64,000 nucleotides of DNA from Persicaria tinctoria (Eukaryota; Streptophyta; Magnoliopsida; Caryophyllales; Polygonaceae): positions 11,080,001 to 11,144,000 of the forward strand of contig JBANSL010000002.1 of NCBI GenBank assembly GCA_037127255.1, read 5' to 3'. Of this stretch, positions 47,535 to 59,993 are shown in pieces. A program made the translations under genes and the position numbers. The notes beneath the pieces were generated by a model. The model saw only the letters and a list, made by a program, of their open reading frames with translations. It was not told where the DNA came from and ran no database searches. Position 1 is the first letter of the stretch; each line of letters starts with the position of its first letter.

Positions 47535-50500
47535 ATGGGGTTTGAGCCACTGTCCACGGCTTTGCAGCCGCAGGAGATGTCGCTCGCTCCTCCGTCGCCG
47601 GCCCCGGTGGCAACCGCTGCAACATCCCTGGCTCCCGGGTTCAGATTCCACCCAACTGATCAGGAACTGGTGAGTTACTACCTTAAGCGAAAGGTGTGTG
47701 GCAAACCCATTCGCTTTGACGCCATTTCTGAGACTGACATCTACAAGTGTGAGCCCTGGGACCTTCCAGGTTAGCGAATCAAACTTTTCCCCCTTTCTGT
47801 GCTTCACTGTGTTCGGCTTTCGGAATGAAGGGCTTTTCTCGAGCACTTTTGGGATGTAGGTTTTCTATCAGTTTGTGAAATTTTTGTTCCCATGTGGTTA
47901 TTTTGCAGGTAAATTTTGGTAAAAAGGTTTAATTTTTTTCTCTTGATTTGTAATGGGTGGAGGAGGCATGAGTTCGGCTACTGACTTGATAGTAGGTTTC
48001 CTGTTGGAGCTCCTCTAAATGAGTTAAATTGGGTGTTAAACTGTTAGCTACCCCTCAATTGGAAAATTGGCAGAGAAATTGTTGTGAATTTGGTTTATTT
48101 GAGTGGTCCTTGTGTTAATTGGATTTAACTGACTATCAAAAGCACAAAAATGATAGAATGTGGTATGTGTTTAGTACAGTTGACTAGTTTCAGGTGACCT
48201 GAGGCTGCTGAAATGATTGGATGCATGTTTTGAATTTTCCAACTTGGGAGTAGGTTAGGGACCATATGGTTTGATTTCTGTTGAATTCAGCTGAATGAAT
48301 TGCAAATTGGGAGAAAACACTAGTTAATTCAGATTAGGCACCCTAATGGCCTAATCTGTTTGGTATTTGTTAAGTAACGATCTCAATTTATTGCAGTTTT
48401 GTCAAGGCTGAAGAGTAAAGACAATGAATGGTACTTCTTCGGTATGCAAGATAGAAAATATGTGAATGGTTCGAGGGTGAATCGCGCAACTGGAAAAGGA
48501 TATTGGAAAGCAACTGGAAATGATCGTCCAATAATACATAATACGAGGACAGTTGGTATGAAAAAAACACTCGTCTTTTATAGCGGTAGAGCACCCTGTG
48601 GAACGAGAACAAATTGGGTCATGCATGAGTACCGGTTGACAGATGATGACCTTGCAAAAGATGGTATTTCTCTGGTAAGGGTAGAAAAAAAGGCCATTTT
48701 AGAAGTTTGAATCATCCTGTTTCTCTTCTTTTCTCCTTTTTGACATTTTTCCCCTTCCTATATATGTGTCTAGGATTCATATTTGCTGTGTAAAATTTTG
48801 AAGAAGCGTGGGCCTGGGTTTAAACCTGGAGAGCAGTATGGGCCTTTTGTCGAGGAGGAATGGGAATGGGGTCAGCAGGATTCTGTCTTGGTTCCTGGAG
48901 AAGAAGCCGAGGATGACACAGTCGGAAATGTTGATTCCCGTATTGATGTAAGTGTTGCATAATTCTGCTCTTAACTCCGTAAGACTCGCTTTCCCTTGAA
49001 ATATGGTATCTGAGAGGTGCTTAGTTTTGGCAAAAGGTTTCACTGATTCAGTGTACTTAATTTCCTTGGTGTTCTGACTTTCACTATGTCTGTTGCTTGT
49101 TGCTTGGTGTTCTTGTATACGCTCAACATGGTTGATAGGTGTACACTCACATATTCTAGAACTCTTGTTGTATAGTTCTTTCTAATAGCTTTCTGAAAGA
49201 AATTTATTACATACGGAGTATATTATAAAGAGAAATTGACTCTTTGTTTGCTTTTGAATTTTTAAGTCTTTATGCTTAATAAGTGATCCTGTGGAATCAT
49301 GGTCCATATATGTTATCAGCTGGTATAATCTGATTATTTTAGGTTCTATGTTGTCACTATATATACAAATCATGTTTCAAATACTATATGTGTGCATATT
49401 TGAGCATGGTATCATTTGTTTATTTGTGTTTGTTTGCTTTCCCCTCTCACTTTGCTTGTGCGTGAAGATACAGGAAAGTGAGGCAGTGGCTTTGTATGTT
49501 GTGTTGTTTGAAGTTGACTTGAGCTTTAGAGGTTTCTTCTTTTGTTTATCATTAACCGAAAAGGCATACGAGTTAGATGAAATGCAAACCTTAGTAATTT
49601 TTTTTTTTTGATCCTTTCCAGTTCAAGTGGGTTCAGCCCACTTTACATCTGGATCGGGTTACTCTAGGCCCATTTAAGGGGTTGACCCTCCCACTCACAA
49701 GCGTCTCCATGTTTGCAAACCTTAGTAATTAATATTGAGGTGATGCCTCCTTGAAGTTGATTTTTTTTTTAAATAAGTGGTCAATTCAATCTAATACAAG
49801 TTGCAAGACTTTTTGGCTATTCTATGCAAGATAGTTAAATAAATCAACTTGTTTCAGAGGATTCTTACGAGTTGTTCAACAAATACATTTTAGATCTAGT
49901 TTGTCTCTGAGCCTCCAACAAACTGATTTATGAGATACTCCCAAATATCTTGAGACTCCTGTTTGTTTGCAGAGCTTGTGAAGGATGAATATAGATGTTT
50001 AGCTTTGTTTTTTTTAATTTTTGAAGTGATGTAGATGTTTAGCTTGAGCTCTACAGCAATGGTGTTTAAATAGTTCTAACCCTTGAATGCCTTAGCTTTG
50101 GTTCTCTCGGATGAGGTTAACTTCATGTATAATGTTTTCTGCTTGGTATATGTGACACTTATTGCCGTAATTAGCAGTCATTTGAGTTGTATGTCTATTT
50201 ACATAATCGGATTATTGACTGAAAGTTGCCATGTTAAACGACTTTTTTCTATGCACCTTTATTATAGAATGTTTTGTCCGCATCTGTATTAGTGCTATCC
50301 CATTGCATTGTTTTGAACAAATATTTTTCTTTTACCGTTTTATTAAACTGCACAAGGCTAAGGGGTAGTACTTCTAAAGACGACCATTAAGAAATTTGGT
50401 ATGGAGAAGACGCATATTTGCTTGTGTCCTAATGACCATTTCTGCATCATTGTGAGTTTTATGTGAACCTAGTTGCTAGAAGTTTGGATATCGGGTTCAT

Positions 50501-51254
50501 TTGGCATGATTTGTTGATTGCTCCTTTGCGTTGATAAGCAGGTTATAATCTTAAATCTGTGCCAACATCCGAAACTCTGTAATTTTCATTCTTCTGTCTT
50601 TAAGAAGTTTTTATTGCCCCATTTGCTTTTATATATAATTTGAAATATTCGGCTTGTTGCTTATTGTAGGATTCTGTACTCACAATAAATACCTCTGGAG
50701 AGCGAGCTGCGCCAGCCCCACCTCCTCCTAGCGAGATTGCTCGAGATATGTTATCTCTAAGGTGCAAAATCGAAAAAGTGTCGGATGATTACAGTTGCCC
50801 GCCTTGCAATGGAAACGGCCCAGAACCATTTCCACTTGCCCCAAACAAGAGGCTGAGATGCGAGCCCAATTCGTCTCATTCCAATGCCTCGGAGATCTCT
50901 ACCATGAGAACGAACGGAGCTAGCTCATCCTCAACCGGGACCACCACAAACTTCTCATCAGCGCTGTTGGAGCTGCCGCTTTTGGAGCCTCTCGAGTGCA
51001 AAGACGTCCCCGCTGTACATGCTGCTGCTTCACCTACCCCAATCAACATCATCGACATCAACGTGCCCCCTAGCTACTTGAAGCTCTTTGAGGACTTGAG
51101 GAAGGAGATCTACAAGATCTCAATCGAGAAGGAGTCCCTGAAGATCGAGGTGATGAGCGCAAGGACGATGATCAATATCCTCCAGTCGAAAGTAGATCAC
51201 CTCACAAAAGAGAACGAAGACCTCAGCAGGATCAATAAAAAACGAGAAGCTTAG
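47535..51254 (+). CDS. NAC domain transcription factor, copy 2
   Basis: Exons 47535-47769, 48397-48674, 48774-48947 and 50670-51254, giving 423 aa. Exons 1-3 have exactly the lengths of copy 1, and exon 4 is nine bases longer. The NAC domain (residues 32-171), EEEW segment and C-terminal coiled coil are as in copy 1. Differences are a few substitutions (for example TRTVG for TKTVG) and the C-terminal KKREA in place of KN. Both copies look intact, so both may be expressed. Intron 3 carries a small extra insertion around 49600-49715 absent from copy 1. The gene is convergent with the BTR1-like gene, with about 720 bp between stop codons. Confidence 0.93.
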
Positions 51255-51977
51255 GCATTACTGTTATCAGTACCATGTGTCAGCGGCGGTGGGTTGTGCC
51301 TCCTCCATACTAGAAGTCTAGAACTCTAGGGAGGGTAATAAGCTCAGTGCCAACTCTGGTTTCGCAGTTTGCATCAACATCCTCTCCAGAACCTCTTTTT
51401 TCCGAGTAGTCGCTAGCTGGTACTAGGGAGTTCGTTGCTTGTTTTTCTCGTCGTAGTAGCAAGACTTCCTCCATCGGAACATAACGTTTGAATGTACTGT
51501 ATCTGTCGACAATTTGGTAGGTTATGTTTGTACATGGTGGTGCTTATGAGTTATGACCTTTGCCCATTTGATAGTCCTCAGCTGTTCCTGTTTTTTGTTC
51601 GACAAATTCAATTCCAACAGAGGAATGAAAAGAATGAAAAACATCATTCAGATTACAAACACAAAGTATAACAAATTCACAATGAATCTTATGACTACAA
51701 AATGAAATCAAGCAAAGATCATGACAGCAACCTTTGCCTAGTTTCTCTCAAGAAGCATTTGACCTGCGTAACTCAGCTGTCAGAATAATTTATACTAATG
51801 CAGTTTTCTGCGTCCTTTCACCAAGATCCAGTTTCTAGTGCAGTGTATCACAGTGGGAGAAATCCAGATGAAGCTCAAAAATTATCTCAGAATGCAGAAT
51901 GGGAATGGAAGTTCAATCAACTTTTAACATTTTCTCGACTTGTGTAAGAGTAAACACTCGCACTTGTGCGTGAATAA
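51255..51977. other. Convergent 3' ends of NAC copy 2 and BTR1-like gene
   Basis: The NAC 3' UTR runs on from 51255. Similarity to copy 1 stops near 51432. From about 51600 the strand is A-rich and probably holds the - strand 3' UTR of the BTR1-like gene. No other gene is seen. Confidence 0.5.
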
Positions 51978-54900
51978 TTAACTCTCGGAAACAGATGCCA
52001 CTTTCTGCTTAATCATGTCCTCTGCAGCTCGAATTGACCTTGATGATCCAGTGATTGTCACTTTCCTGAGCAAGAAATTGGAGCAAAGATGAGTATATAT
52101 GATACTTGTCTGCGCAGTGCTTCAGCAATACTATGACAAGTTAAACTTTACCTATCAGATGTGCCAAACATGAAATCACCCTTGTCTGAAATCTTAATCC
52201 TAGCTCCACTAACCTGCAATTCCAAAACCAACAGGTAAATAATCAAGCGTGTAAAAGGAATCAAGAAGAATTCAACAGAACCATACCTGACTAATTTCGT
52301 TTATATTCCTTCCACCACGTCCAAGTACCAAACCAATATGCTCATCTGAAACTCCAATGGTCACCGAGTTGTGCTCTTCCTGCAGGATATCAGTGCAGCT
52401 TCAACATTATAAACTGCAAATGTATTACTTAAGATAAAAGAGGAATAAGAAAATCAACTTAACTTCAGAAACAGATTTTCTAACCAGAAATTCATTTGAG
52501 TTTAGAAAAAGCAGATGCGAGGGCAAAGACTCAATCAAGATAACACATCAACATGAATAAATAAGTGTTTAGGTAAGGAAACTAAGGGAATCAAACTCAT
52601 GAGAAGAGAAGCTGCTTTCATTGTTTTGGATGTAACAAGTGAGAAGAGGAAGGAACAATTTGAGGAAGGACAAATCTCTGTATAACATCTTTTTCCCTTG
52701 TCTTTTACAAAATTTCAATTTTTTCTGTTCTAAACAAAAGGGATTAAAAGATATCCCCCTTTCCTTCTTATTCTCCTCCCCTGTATACCTAACTTCTCTT
52801 CTCAACACTCAAAGAAGTCATCTGTAATATGTGCAAACGTGATCAAAGATGGCTGTAAATTTTACAAGTGTTGGCAAAAAAAAAGTAGCAAATCATACAG
52901 CAAGGAACAAAATGCAGCACAATCCTCCTCTCTTTTTCTTCTTTTAATATTTTTCTGTCACCAGGAAATAAAATAGTCCTCATAAATTGTGGATATAATA
53001 CACCTGACATATATTATTGGATGCACATAAACTTTAACCCCTATGGAAAGAAACAACGAGTATTTACAAAGGTTCATAATATGTAAATACACAATTAACC
53101 CATCTCAAAGGTTATCTAATAGGTCTTGTACAATTCGATCAGAATACGTCCATGAGGTACAACACCCATGTGTGTCTTAAATTCTTCAAGCAAAAAAAAA
53201 GAAAAGGAATAACAGGAGAAAAATAGGTAAAAGGTAAATATGATAAAGAGGCAAGCCAATAGCTGGACAAGCACATTGGTACTTTGTGATTTTTTGCATC
53301 GTAAGTTCGGGCATGCCAAACAAAAACTTCCTTAAAAAAATAACTAAAAGATAATCTCAAATGGTAAATTCTTGCCAGAATATGGCAAGGGCACGCATGC
53401 CTTTTTCCTCCCACATTAAGCCTTGATTATTTTGAGCATTTTATCAGCGAAAGGTAATCTTTCATTTTTCACAATTGTTCTGCAATGCTCTTGATTTTTT
53501 CCAGTCACCACATAGTTGCCAATGCCATGTTAATATGTTTGGTATTTTCTTCTTTGGATTATTAAGAAATGATATTTGTCTGAGGATTTTCTGTGTCAAT
53601 CATTTACAACAATATTTGCTTCCTTACAAAAATAAAAGATTGAGGCAGATGTAGAACTCCAATGAGAACCATTGGTCAAGTTTCAGAAAAGAAGGTGATT
53701 AACCTTGTTTGGCAATTTCCCTCCAACACCATTTGATGGGCCATACTGAGCTGGGTGGTATGGTGAATTCCCAACTGGAGGTACATAGGAATATGAAACG
53801 CAGTGAGAATCGTATAAAAAATGCCACAAACTCCAAGAAAGGAAACACTCCAAAAGGCAATTTGGCATACGAAAACATACTTAATCAAAGATCAACACAC
53901 AAAAGGGAAACTGCTAAACTGAAAACAGATGAGAAAATCTTCCTCCAGCTCAATCAATTCATGCATATATAGTGTTGTGGGACAGCAGAGATTGTGCTCT
54001 TTTGGGCATAAGGCATAAATCCTACACCTCAGTAGAAGGTATGCCTGTATGAAGGTTCAATTTTAATTTCCTCCAAGACACTATACTGTAAATCTGAAAA
54101 TAAGAAATTTATCATCATCGTACTCCCAAGAACCAGCACATCTTTCCAGACCAATGAGTTCAATAATCTTGCTGATTTGTCCACCTCAAAAATAGACTAT
54201 CTCAAAGGAGTCATCACTCGTCACATCAATTCTTAGCCCACAATTTCATTAAGGATCCTGTCCCGTCCCTCAATGAAAAAAACAACAACAAGGCTGTGTT
54301 GCAAACCAACAAGCACAAAAGCTGATCAAGAAGAATGCGACAAAACAAGAGATTTGTTGCAAACCAAATAATGAAGCTCTTTCTCTCCTCTAATCAATAT
54401 ATGATTTATTCCTTGCCTCAGGATTGACAAATCAAAAGGATAAAAATAACAGCATGAACCAGAAAATGCATGATAATCTGAAATCAAGGTAGTTGGTTCT
54501 CTTATTCATATGTTCTCACACTCCCTAGCTCCTACAGCACACCACAAAAGAATAAATATTATATGGCATAAACCGAGAACCTAATGCTCGCAACCAGGAT
54601 ATAGCATCAAGAAATCATCATGCCAAGTAGTTCGCAGCTGGCACCCCAACTAGTATCATAGGAAAGTGTACCAGATTGAACCGCAAAACCAAGAGCCAGG
54701 AAATCCGATGTTATATATTAATAATTTAAGTCAAATATATCATATATGTCACCAGGGTGACCTCGTAAAAAAGGAAGGGATCCAAACCTGGATATGACAA
54801 GGGGGTATTCATAGATTGCAAATAACGAGGATCTTCAGTCAGCTTGGACAAAATCAATTCAGCAGCATGCATTTGTTCTTCTAAAGAACCTGATAGTGTC

Positions 54901-57900
54901 ACAAGCCGGTCGTTCAACCCAACATATCCATTATCCTGAGGAGATATCTTAATGCCAGCTTGAGAATCTTCAATTAATGACCTGCCCAGCATGATAATAT
55001 CAACATTATACTCTAGGTTAAAAAGACTAATCTATAAAATATGATTAACTAAGAGTTTGTGAGAGTGCAATAACAACAGAGCAACAACTTAACAAGTGCA
55101 AATGGTGTGTTCCAAAATAAAATTTTAAGTTCAACTAAAACATGTCATGAGATGGGGAAAAAATCTCTATTGGAATAGTAACGATTTCCATAAAAAAAAA
55201 TTAAAAAATCTGATGTCGACTTCCATTATTTGCTTTGCATGCACATTTTAACTTCAAAACATTCAGAAACATGAAACATGCCCATCCAAGAAAGCAAGAC
55301 CTTTCTATGCTACATAGCTATCACTCATCTTGGTTGTAGGGCAAAAACAATCACTACCCTACTACACAAGGAATGTAGCTCATGAAGGATTGAAGATATG
55401 GAAAAGAAAATTATAATAGAACCCTACTACATAGAAATCAGTATATCACTCATCTTGCCTTCCATTGCAAATAATTGACATATTTATTTCCACTGTTCTT
55501 TCGTAGTATATCACATTGCTAAACTTGTTATCAACTGAATAATGTTTCGCCCACCAAAAAAATTTGCAAGAAAAAGATTATTTGAACAAGAAAAATGGAA
55601 GGAATTTTGAATGATTCCATTATCCAAAGAGGTAAATAAAGTAAGCACTAATCACATAGAGGTCCCTTTTCTCCATTGGATCACTGCCAAGTGCTAAGAA
55701 TTATAATCACATCTTCACATTTGATATCCATGAAATTGCTCCATTTTTGTAACAAAACACATATACTTCTGTAGCACTGCAGGCCTACGGCTCCCTTACA
55801 TGATTGATGAATCCATTTCTACCATAATAAACAACTTCCGACAAGATTGAAGGAAGATGAAAATAAAGATATGGATTTTCAGTCACTTTATGAAAATTTG
55901 ATTCAAAAGTGACAAGCTGAAATATAAAACACATCCCAATAAAACTTTTAGATAAATATCGTTAAGCTTCAATTAACTTATACATTGTATTTATGGTATG
56001 TAAAAGAAAATATATCCAGGAGCATCTGATCTGACCAGGGAACTTATCTTCCAGAGACAAAGCACTCTGAAAAATTTAGCCTAAAAACTTCATAATCTAC
56101 TCGCCAAAGTCCAAACATAGCCTAATGCTTCTTCATACAGTCATGATCTGTCTAGAAAACATACATAGCCAGAGTAGCTCAGACTGTTTGCACATTCACT
56201 GTGAAGCACAAAAGGCAACATTGAACCTAGACAACTATATGTATATTGATTGCCGCAGCACAGCTCCCGGGACCTTCTAGGAATCATCCCAAATAAGCAA
56301 AATATTAAGACTCACAAACATTCAACTTAGTCCATAGCTTAATATCAGGATGCATCATTTACACATCCTATTAGGCTACTATGACTCATTCTACAGAGAA
56401 GGCAGATTAAGCCACTTAAAGTTTCCAATCCCAATATTAAGATGGCGAACTATTTTTTTTTTAAATCAAAATCTTACTTTTCCATCCTTCTTTTCACTCT
56501 CAGTTGAAGCCTATCCTTTTATTCCCCTTTAAATAGAATAAATAGTGTTGCCCATTTTAACAATCTTGTCCAAATGCAGTAAATCATATCCAAACGGCTT
56601 TTTTGTGCAATTAACATGAAAAGAGAGTAGTAACTCCACAAAAAACATATTTTAGAGAAAATAAGAAGAAATTTAATACTTGATAGTAGCTCCTCCTTTT
56701 CCAATTATAGCACCACAACAGCTATTTGGAACAACTAGCCTCACTTTTGATCTCATATCAACATCATCAGCGTTCTCAAATTGTATCTGGCAGACAGAAG
56801 AGTTTATCAAATGAAGGATTTGTAAATCTTTATGAATTTCAAACAGTATGATATGTACCTCAGACAGCAACTTATTTTGGATAAGGTCTAATGCTTTCAG
56901 TACGTCATCAATCTTCCCAGATACCATGATTATCCTATCAGATGTTCCTGGGAAATATTCTTGATTACGAGACAGCTGAATCCTTGCCCCAGACTGTGTC
57001 TGGAAGTCAGTAATTGTTGTTCCACCCTTGCCAATAACAGAACCAGCTTCAGCATTTGACACGAGAAACTTGACATATGTAGGCTTCTCCATGTCCTCTG
57101 ATAAAAACATATCATCAAACAGATTAAATTTTACCAACCATGATAGAACTAAATAAATATAGGTGTTATATTTAAACAAATAAGGTGGTCTAGTCCAGGG
57201 ACATGTTAACTAATTGCTAGAAATTGGACGCCTATCCTACGGAAAATGAGCAAATGAATGTCTTTTTCATATTTCTGTGTTTGATCACTCTTAATTAACT
57301 GTTTCCTTTCTCTTCTCAATAACTATTGTAGAAAAGAAAAGGTACAACTGTACAAGAAAGAGAAAACATAAATCAACTGAATGTTTTATCCACCACGCAG
57401 AAAAAGAAGTTGAAGATAAAACAAGCAGATGAAATATATACAATTATGCATTAAGTTAGGCTAACAGGGGATGTAAATAAAATTCAACTCGCATATAGTC
57501 ATATGTAAGCACTAGAAGATAGGCTACATTACATTCACACTCCTAGCATAAATAAAAAAGGAGTTTCCATGGGACCATTTCCAATTCATAAGTAAAGAGC
57601 AACTTCAAGATGCCAACTTCCTTTCTTTTGTGACAGGAGTATGCCGACTCCTTTTGACCGGGAGCACCCCACCGTCAAATGATTCGTCATGAGCAAATTC
57701 AATTCATCAATCCAAACCATGGAGCGAATTCAAAGAAACAAAACCAAACGATAAGGAAACGAATCGACGACAATTACGGCAGCAAGAGAGTCAAACAACC
57801 ACACACAGAGACAGGTTGACCGAAATCAGATGAAAAACACAGATCCTTGATTCATGAGCTAGCAAATAACATAATTGAGTAGGAGAGGCGGAAAACCTGA

Positions 57901-57966
57901 ATCCATTGCATCGATGGGGAGGTGGTCAACCCCAGATCGCTTGGGATGAGCCTCGGGAGATGACAT
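51978..57966 (-). CDS. BTR1: RNA-binding protein with three KH domains, BTR1-like
   Basis: Eight exons on the - strand, all GT-AG: 57966-57897, 57097-56859, 56786-56680, 54981-54788, 53774-53704, 52379-52287, 52213-52152 and 52065-51978. Total 924 nt, 307 aa. KH1 (about 31-100) has GKGG at 46-49, KH2 (about 117-190) has GKGG at 132-135, and KH3 (about 232-300) has GRGG at 247-250. Wording such as [20 protein letters not shown] and [12 protein letters not shown] is that of the PCBP/NOVA-like plant protein BTR1, of similar length (about 310 aa). It binds RNA. In Arabidopsis the protein is named for binding tomato mosaic virus RNA. The start [12 protein letters not shown] is the only in-frame ATG in exon 1 upstream of the KH region apart from one further on; a GA-rich leader precedes it. 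No damage is seen. Confidence 0.93.
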
Positions 57967-58687
57967 GTAACCAGGTGAATCCATCAAGTCAAATCAATAG
58001 AGAAACACAACAACTGGAGCAAAGAAAGCGAGCCGAGGGTGATACAGAGTGGGTAATGGATTGGAGCGTTTCACAAAGAGGAGGTCATAAGCGTGAAGCT
58101 TCGTTGAAGCTTTTCAGAGAGAGAGAGAGGGCGGGGGGCGAATCTGGAAACGGCGCGTTGAGAGTTGGGAGAGAACGTGCAGTGAAGGGGGATAACCCGA
58201 TTTTTCTTTTTTCTTTTTAAAATTTTGTTTTTTGAAGAAATCAATCTATCCTCTTGCTCGCCGTAGAGCCGCCTTCGGGTGGGAGGGAGGCGGGCGGTGG
58301 GTGGGACTGGGAGTGGTGATGAACGGATTCGGATGGATCAGGAAAATCAAATCAGCTCAACTCAGGTCAGCCGGTCAGGTCAGTCTCTCTCACCTAGGGT
58401 TTGGAATTTGGAATCTCCATCACTGGGCCGGTGGGCCCGATGCATAAAATTCAGAACCATTCGAGCTTAGCTGTACAAATTAGGAGTTAGGACATTTAAT
58501 TTACCGGTATAATTTGCATAAAATCGCACGTTTAAATACCTCATTTGCAGAAAATCATCCGATTTAATATAAACGGTTTCGCTATATACACCTCAAATCC
58601 TGCACGTCAATTCCGACGTGCAGGGTTAAAATGATTTAATTAATTTTTTTTAAACGCTAATTAGTCAGAAGGCTTGAACGTTGGTTT
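57967..58687 (-). other. Leader and promoter side of the BTR1-like gene
   Basis: Purine-rich on the + strand, therefore CT-rich on the gene strand (58080-58130), as is common in plant 5' UTRs. GC-rich at 58255-58330. No clear TATA box could be assigned. No other gene. Confidence 0.4.
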
Positions 58688-58930
58688 CTGTTGAGATAAT
58701 GAAAGATGTGAAGGAGAACAAAAGAGTCTCACATCGATAGTTTGAACAAAGAAGTCTTAGCATATAAACTAGTGGGCTACCCCACCTAATGCCAATTGGT
58801 TTTAGGATGGAACTCCGCTCGACTTATCATAGCGGAAAAGCCAAACGGCCCGACTCTCTCTCTCAAAAGAGAAGACTTGCATTTTTTACGTTGGATTTGC
58901 TGTGTATATAAAAACACCCAATATAAAACA
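58688..58930 (+). repeat. Possible short LTR/TRIM-like repeat
   Basis: It begins TGTTGAGATAATG. It then contains AGTCTCACATCGATAGTTTG, CATATAAAC, and CCAATTGGTTTTAGGATGGA, a word order common in plant LTR or TRIM copies. No right end or target duplication was identified. Confidence 0.3.
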
Positions 58931-59279
58931 TGCAATCAGCCAATCCAATTCTTTTTTTTTTAATTGCATTTTGACGGAATCTTTTAAGATTGGCAAAAAT
59001 TGTTGTGATGCATAAGAATTCACAAGGAAATTGATTGTTTTATCGAGCGATGAATCTTCACAAAAGCATTATTTTAAAAAAAAAATTACATGTACCTTAC
59101 AGAGTACTTTTTATTTTCTTTGTAGAAGTGTTTAATTGAGTTGAAATTCTACCTTACATAGTACTTTTAATTGAGTTAATGTAATAGGGACAAAATTATG
59201 GCATTTTCAAACTATTTAATGAGTGGGACTTAACTTCGAGTGAAATTAAAATTTTTATGGTGTATCAATTTATATATAA

Positions 59280-59510
59280 GACCATCTGCAATGGTAACAC
59301 CCACTTGGATTTCTTCATTTTGAAAGGGAAAAAGAAGATAAAATAAAAAAAATCAGATTTATCCAGGGAGAGAGTGTGCTAAATGTGACTTGAATTTCTC
59401 GAAGGAGAAACTCTCTCTCAATTAGACACTCCTTTACATGATACAAACTCTTTTTTCTGCTCTTTTTCAAGATGGAGACACCCAAATGGGTGTTATCATT
59501 GCAAATGCTT
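59280..59510. mobile_element. MITE with GCAATGGTAACACCC ends
   Basis: CATCTGCAATGGTAACACCC on the left faces GGGTGTTATCATTGCAAATG on the right, an imperfect inverted repeat of about 30 bp around a 170-bp centre. Target duplication is unclear, so the superfamily is not assigned. 58931-59279 is AT-rich with no gene. Confidence 0.6.
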
Positions 59511-59778
59511 TGAGAGATCTTGAATTTTTTATTGAAAACTGGGTAAGCTAGGTTTGCTTTTTGTGTGGTGTCGGTGAGTGTTGTAGTTAAAAAAAATGTG
59601 TTGTTTGAGGGCTGCGATCCAACATATGCAATTTTTGGAAATAATAGATTAAGATTCTTTGAATAAAAGAAGAACATTCATTCATTCAATCTAGCCCTTC
59701 ACCATCAAATCTTTTCTGTGCGGGGTTTGTGGAAAGTAAGTGTGGAATGATGTCATTGTTTATACTCTATTGGTAAAA

Positions 59779-59838
59779 CATACTCCATGCGGCGTTTCAC
59801 AATAGATGTCTTTTACTATTCATGCACGTTTTCTTTAA
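59779..59838 (+). mobile_element. Left half of a Stowaway-like MITE
   Basis: TACTCCATGCGGCGTTTCAC followed by CATGCACGTTTTCTTTAAG resembles the left half of the Stowaway at 4447 (GCACATTTTTTAAG). It stops where the MULE terminal repeat begins. The other half should lie beyond the window. Confidence 0.4.
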
Positions 59839-59993
59839 GGGATGATTTGTCAAATATACAAATAAGGAGGCCATATTAGCCAAATATACACGATTTTGGG
59901 AAATTTGCAAAAATATACACAATACTACACGCGCACCCTCCCCCGATACTACACGCGCACCCTCCCCGATCTCTCCTTCTGATTTTCGCCAAC

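Noticed and set aside
58720..58770. Upstream-sequence-element-like CTCACATCG with a TATA-like CATATAAAC, as in plant snRNA promoters
   Set aside because: No snRNA sequence follows. The same words are common in plant LTR/TRIM repeats, and the surrounding sequence looks like one.
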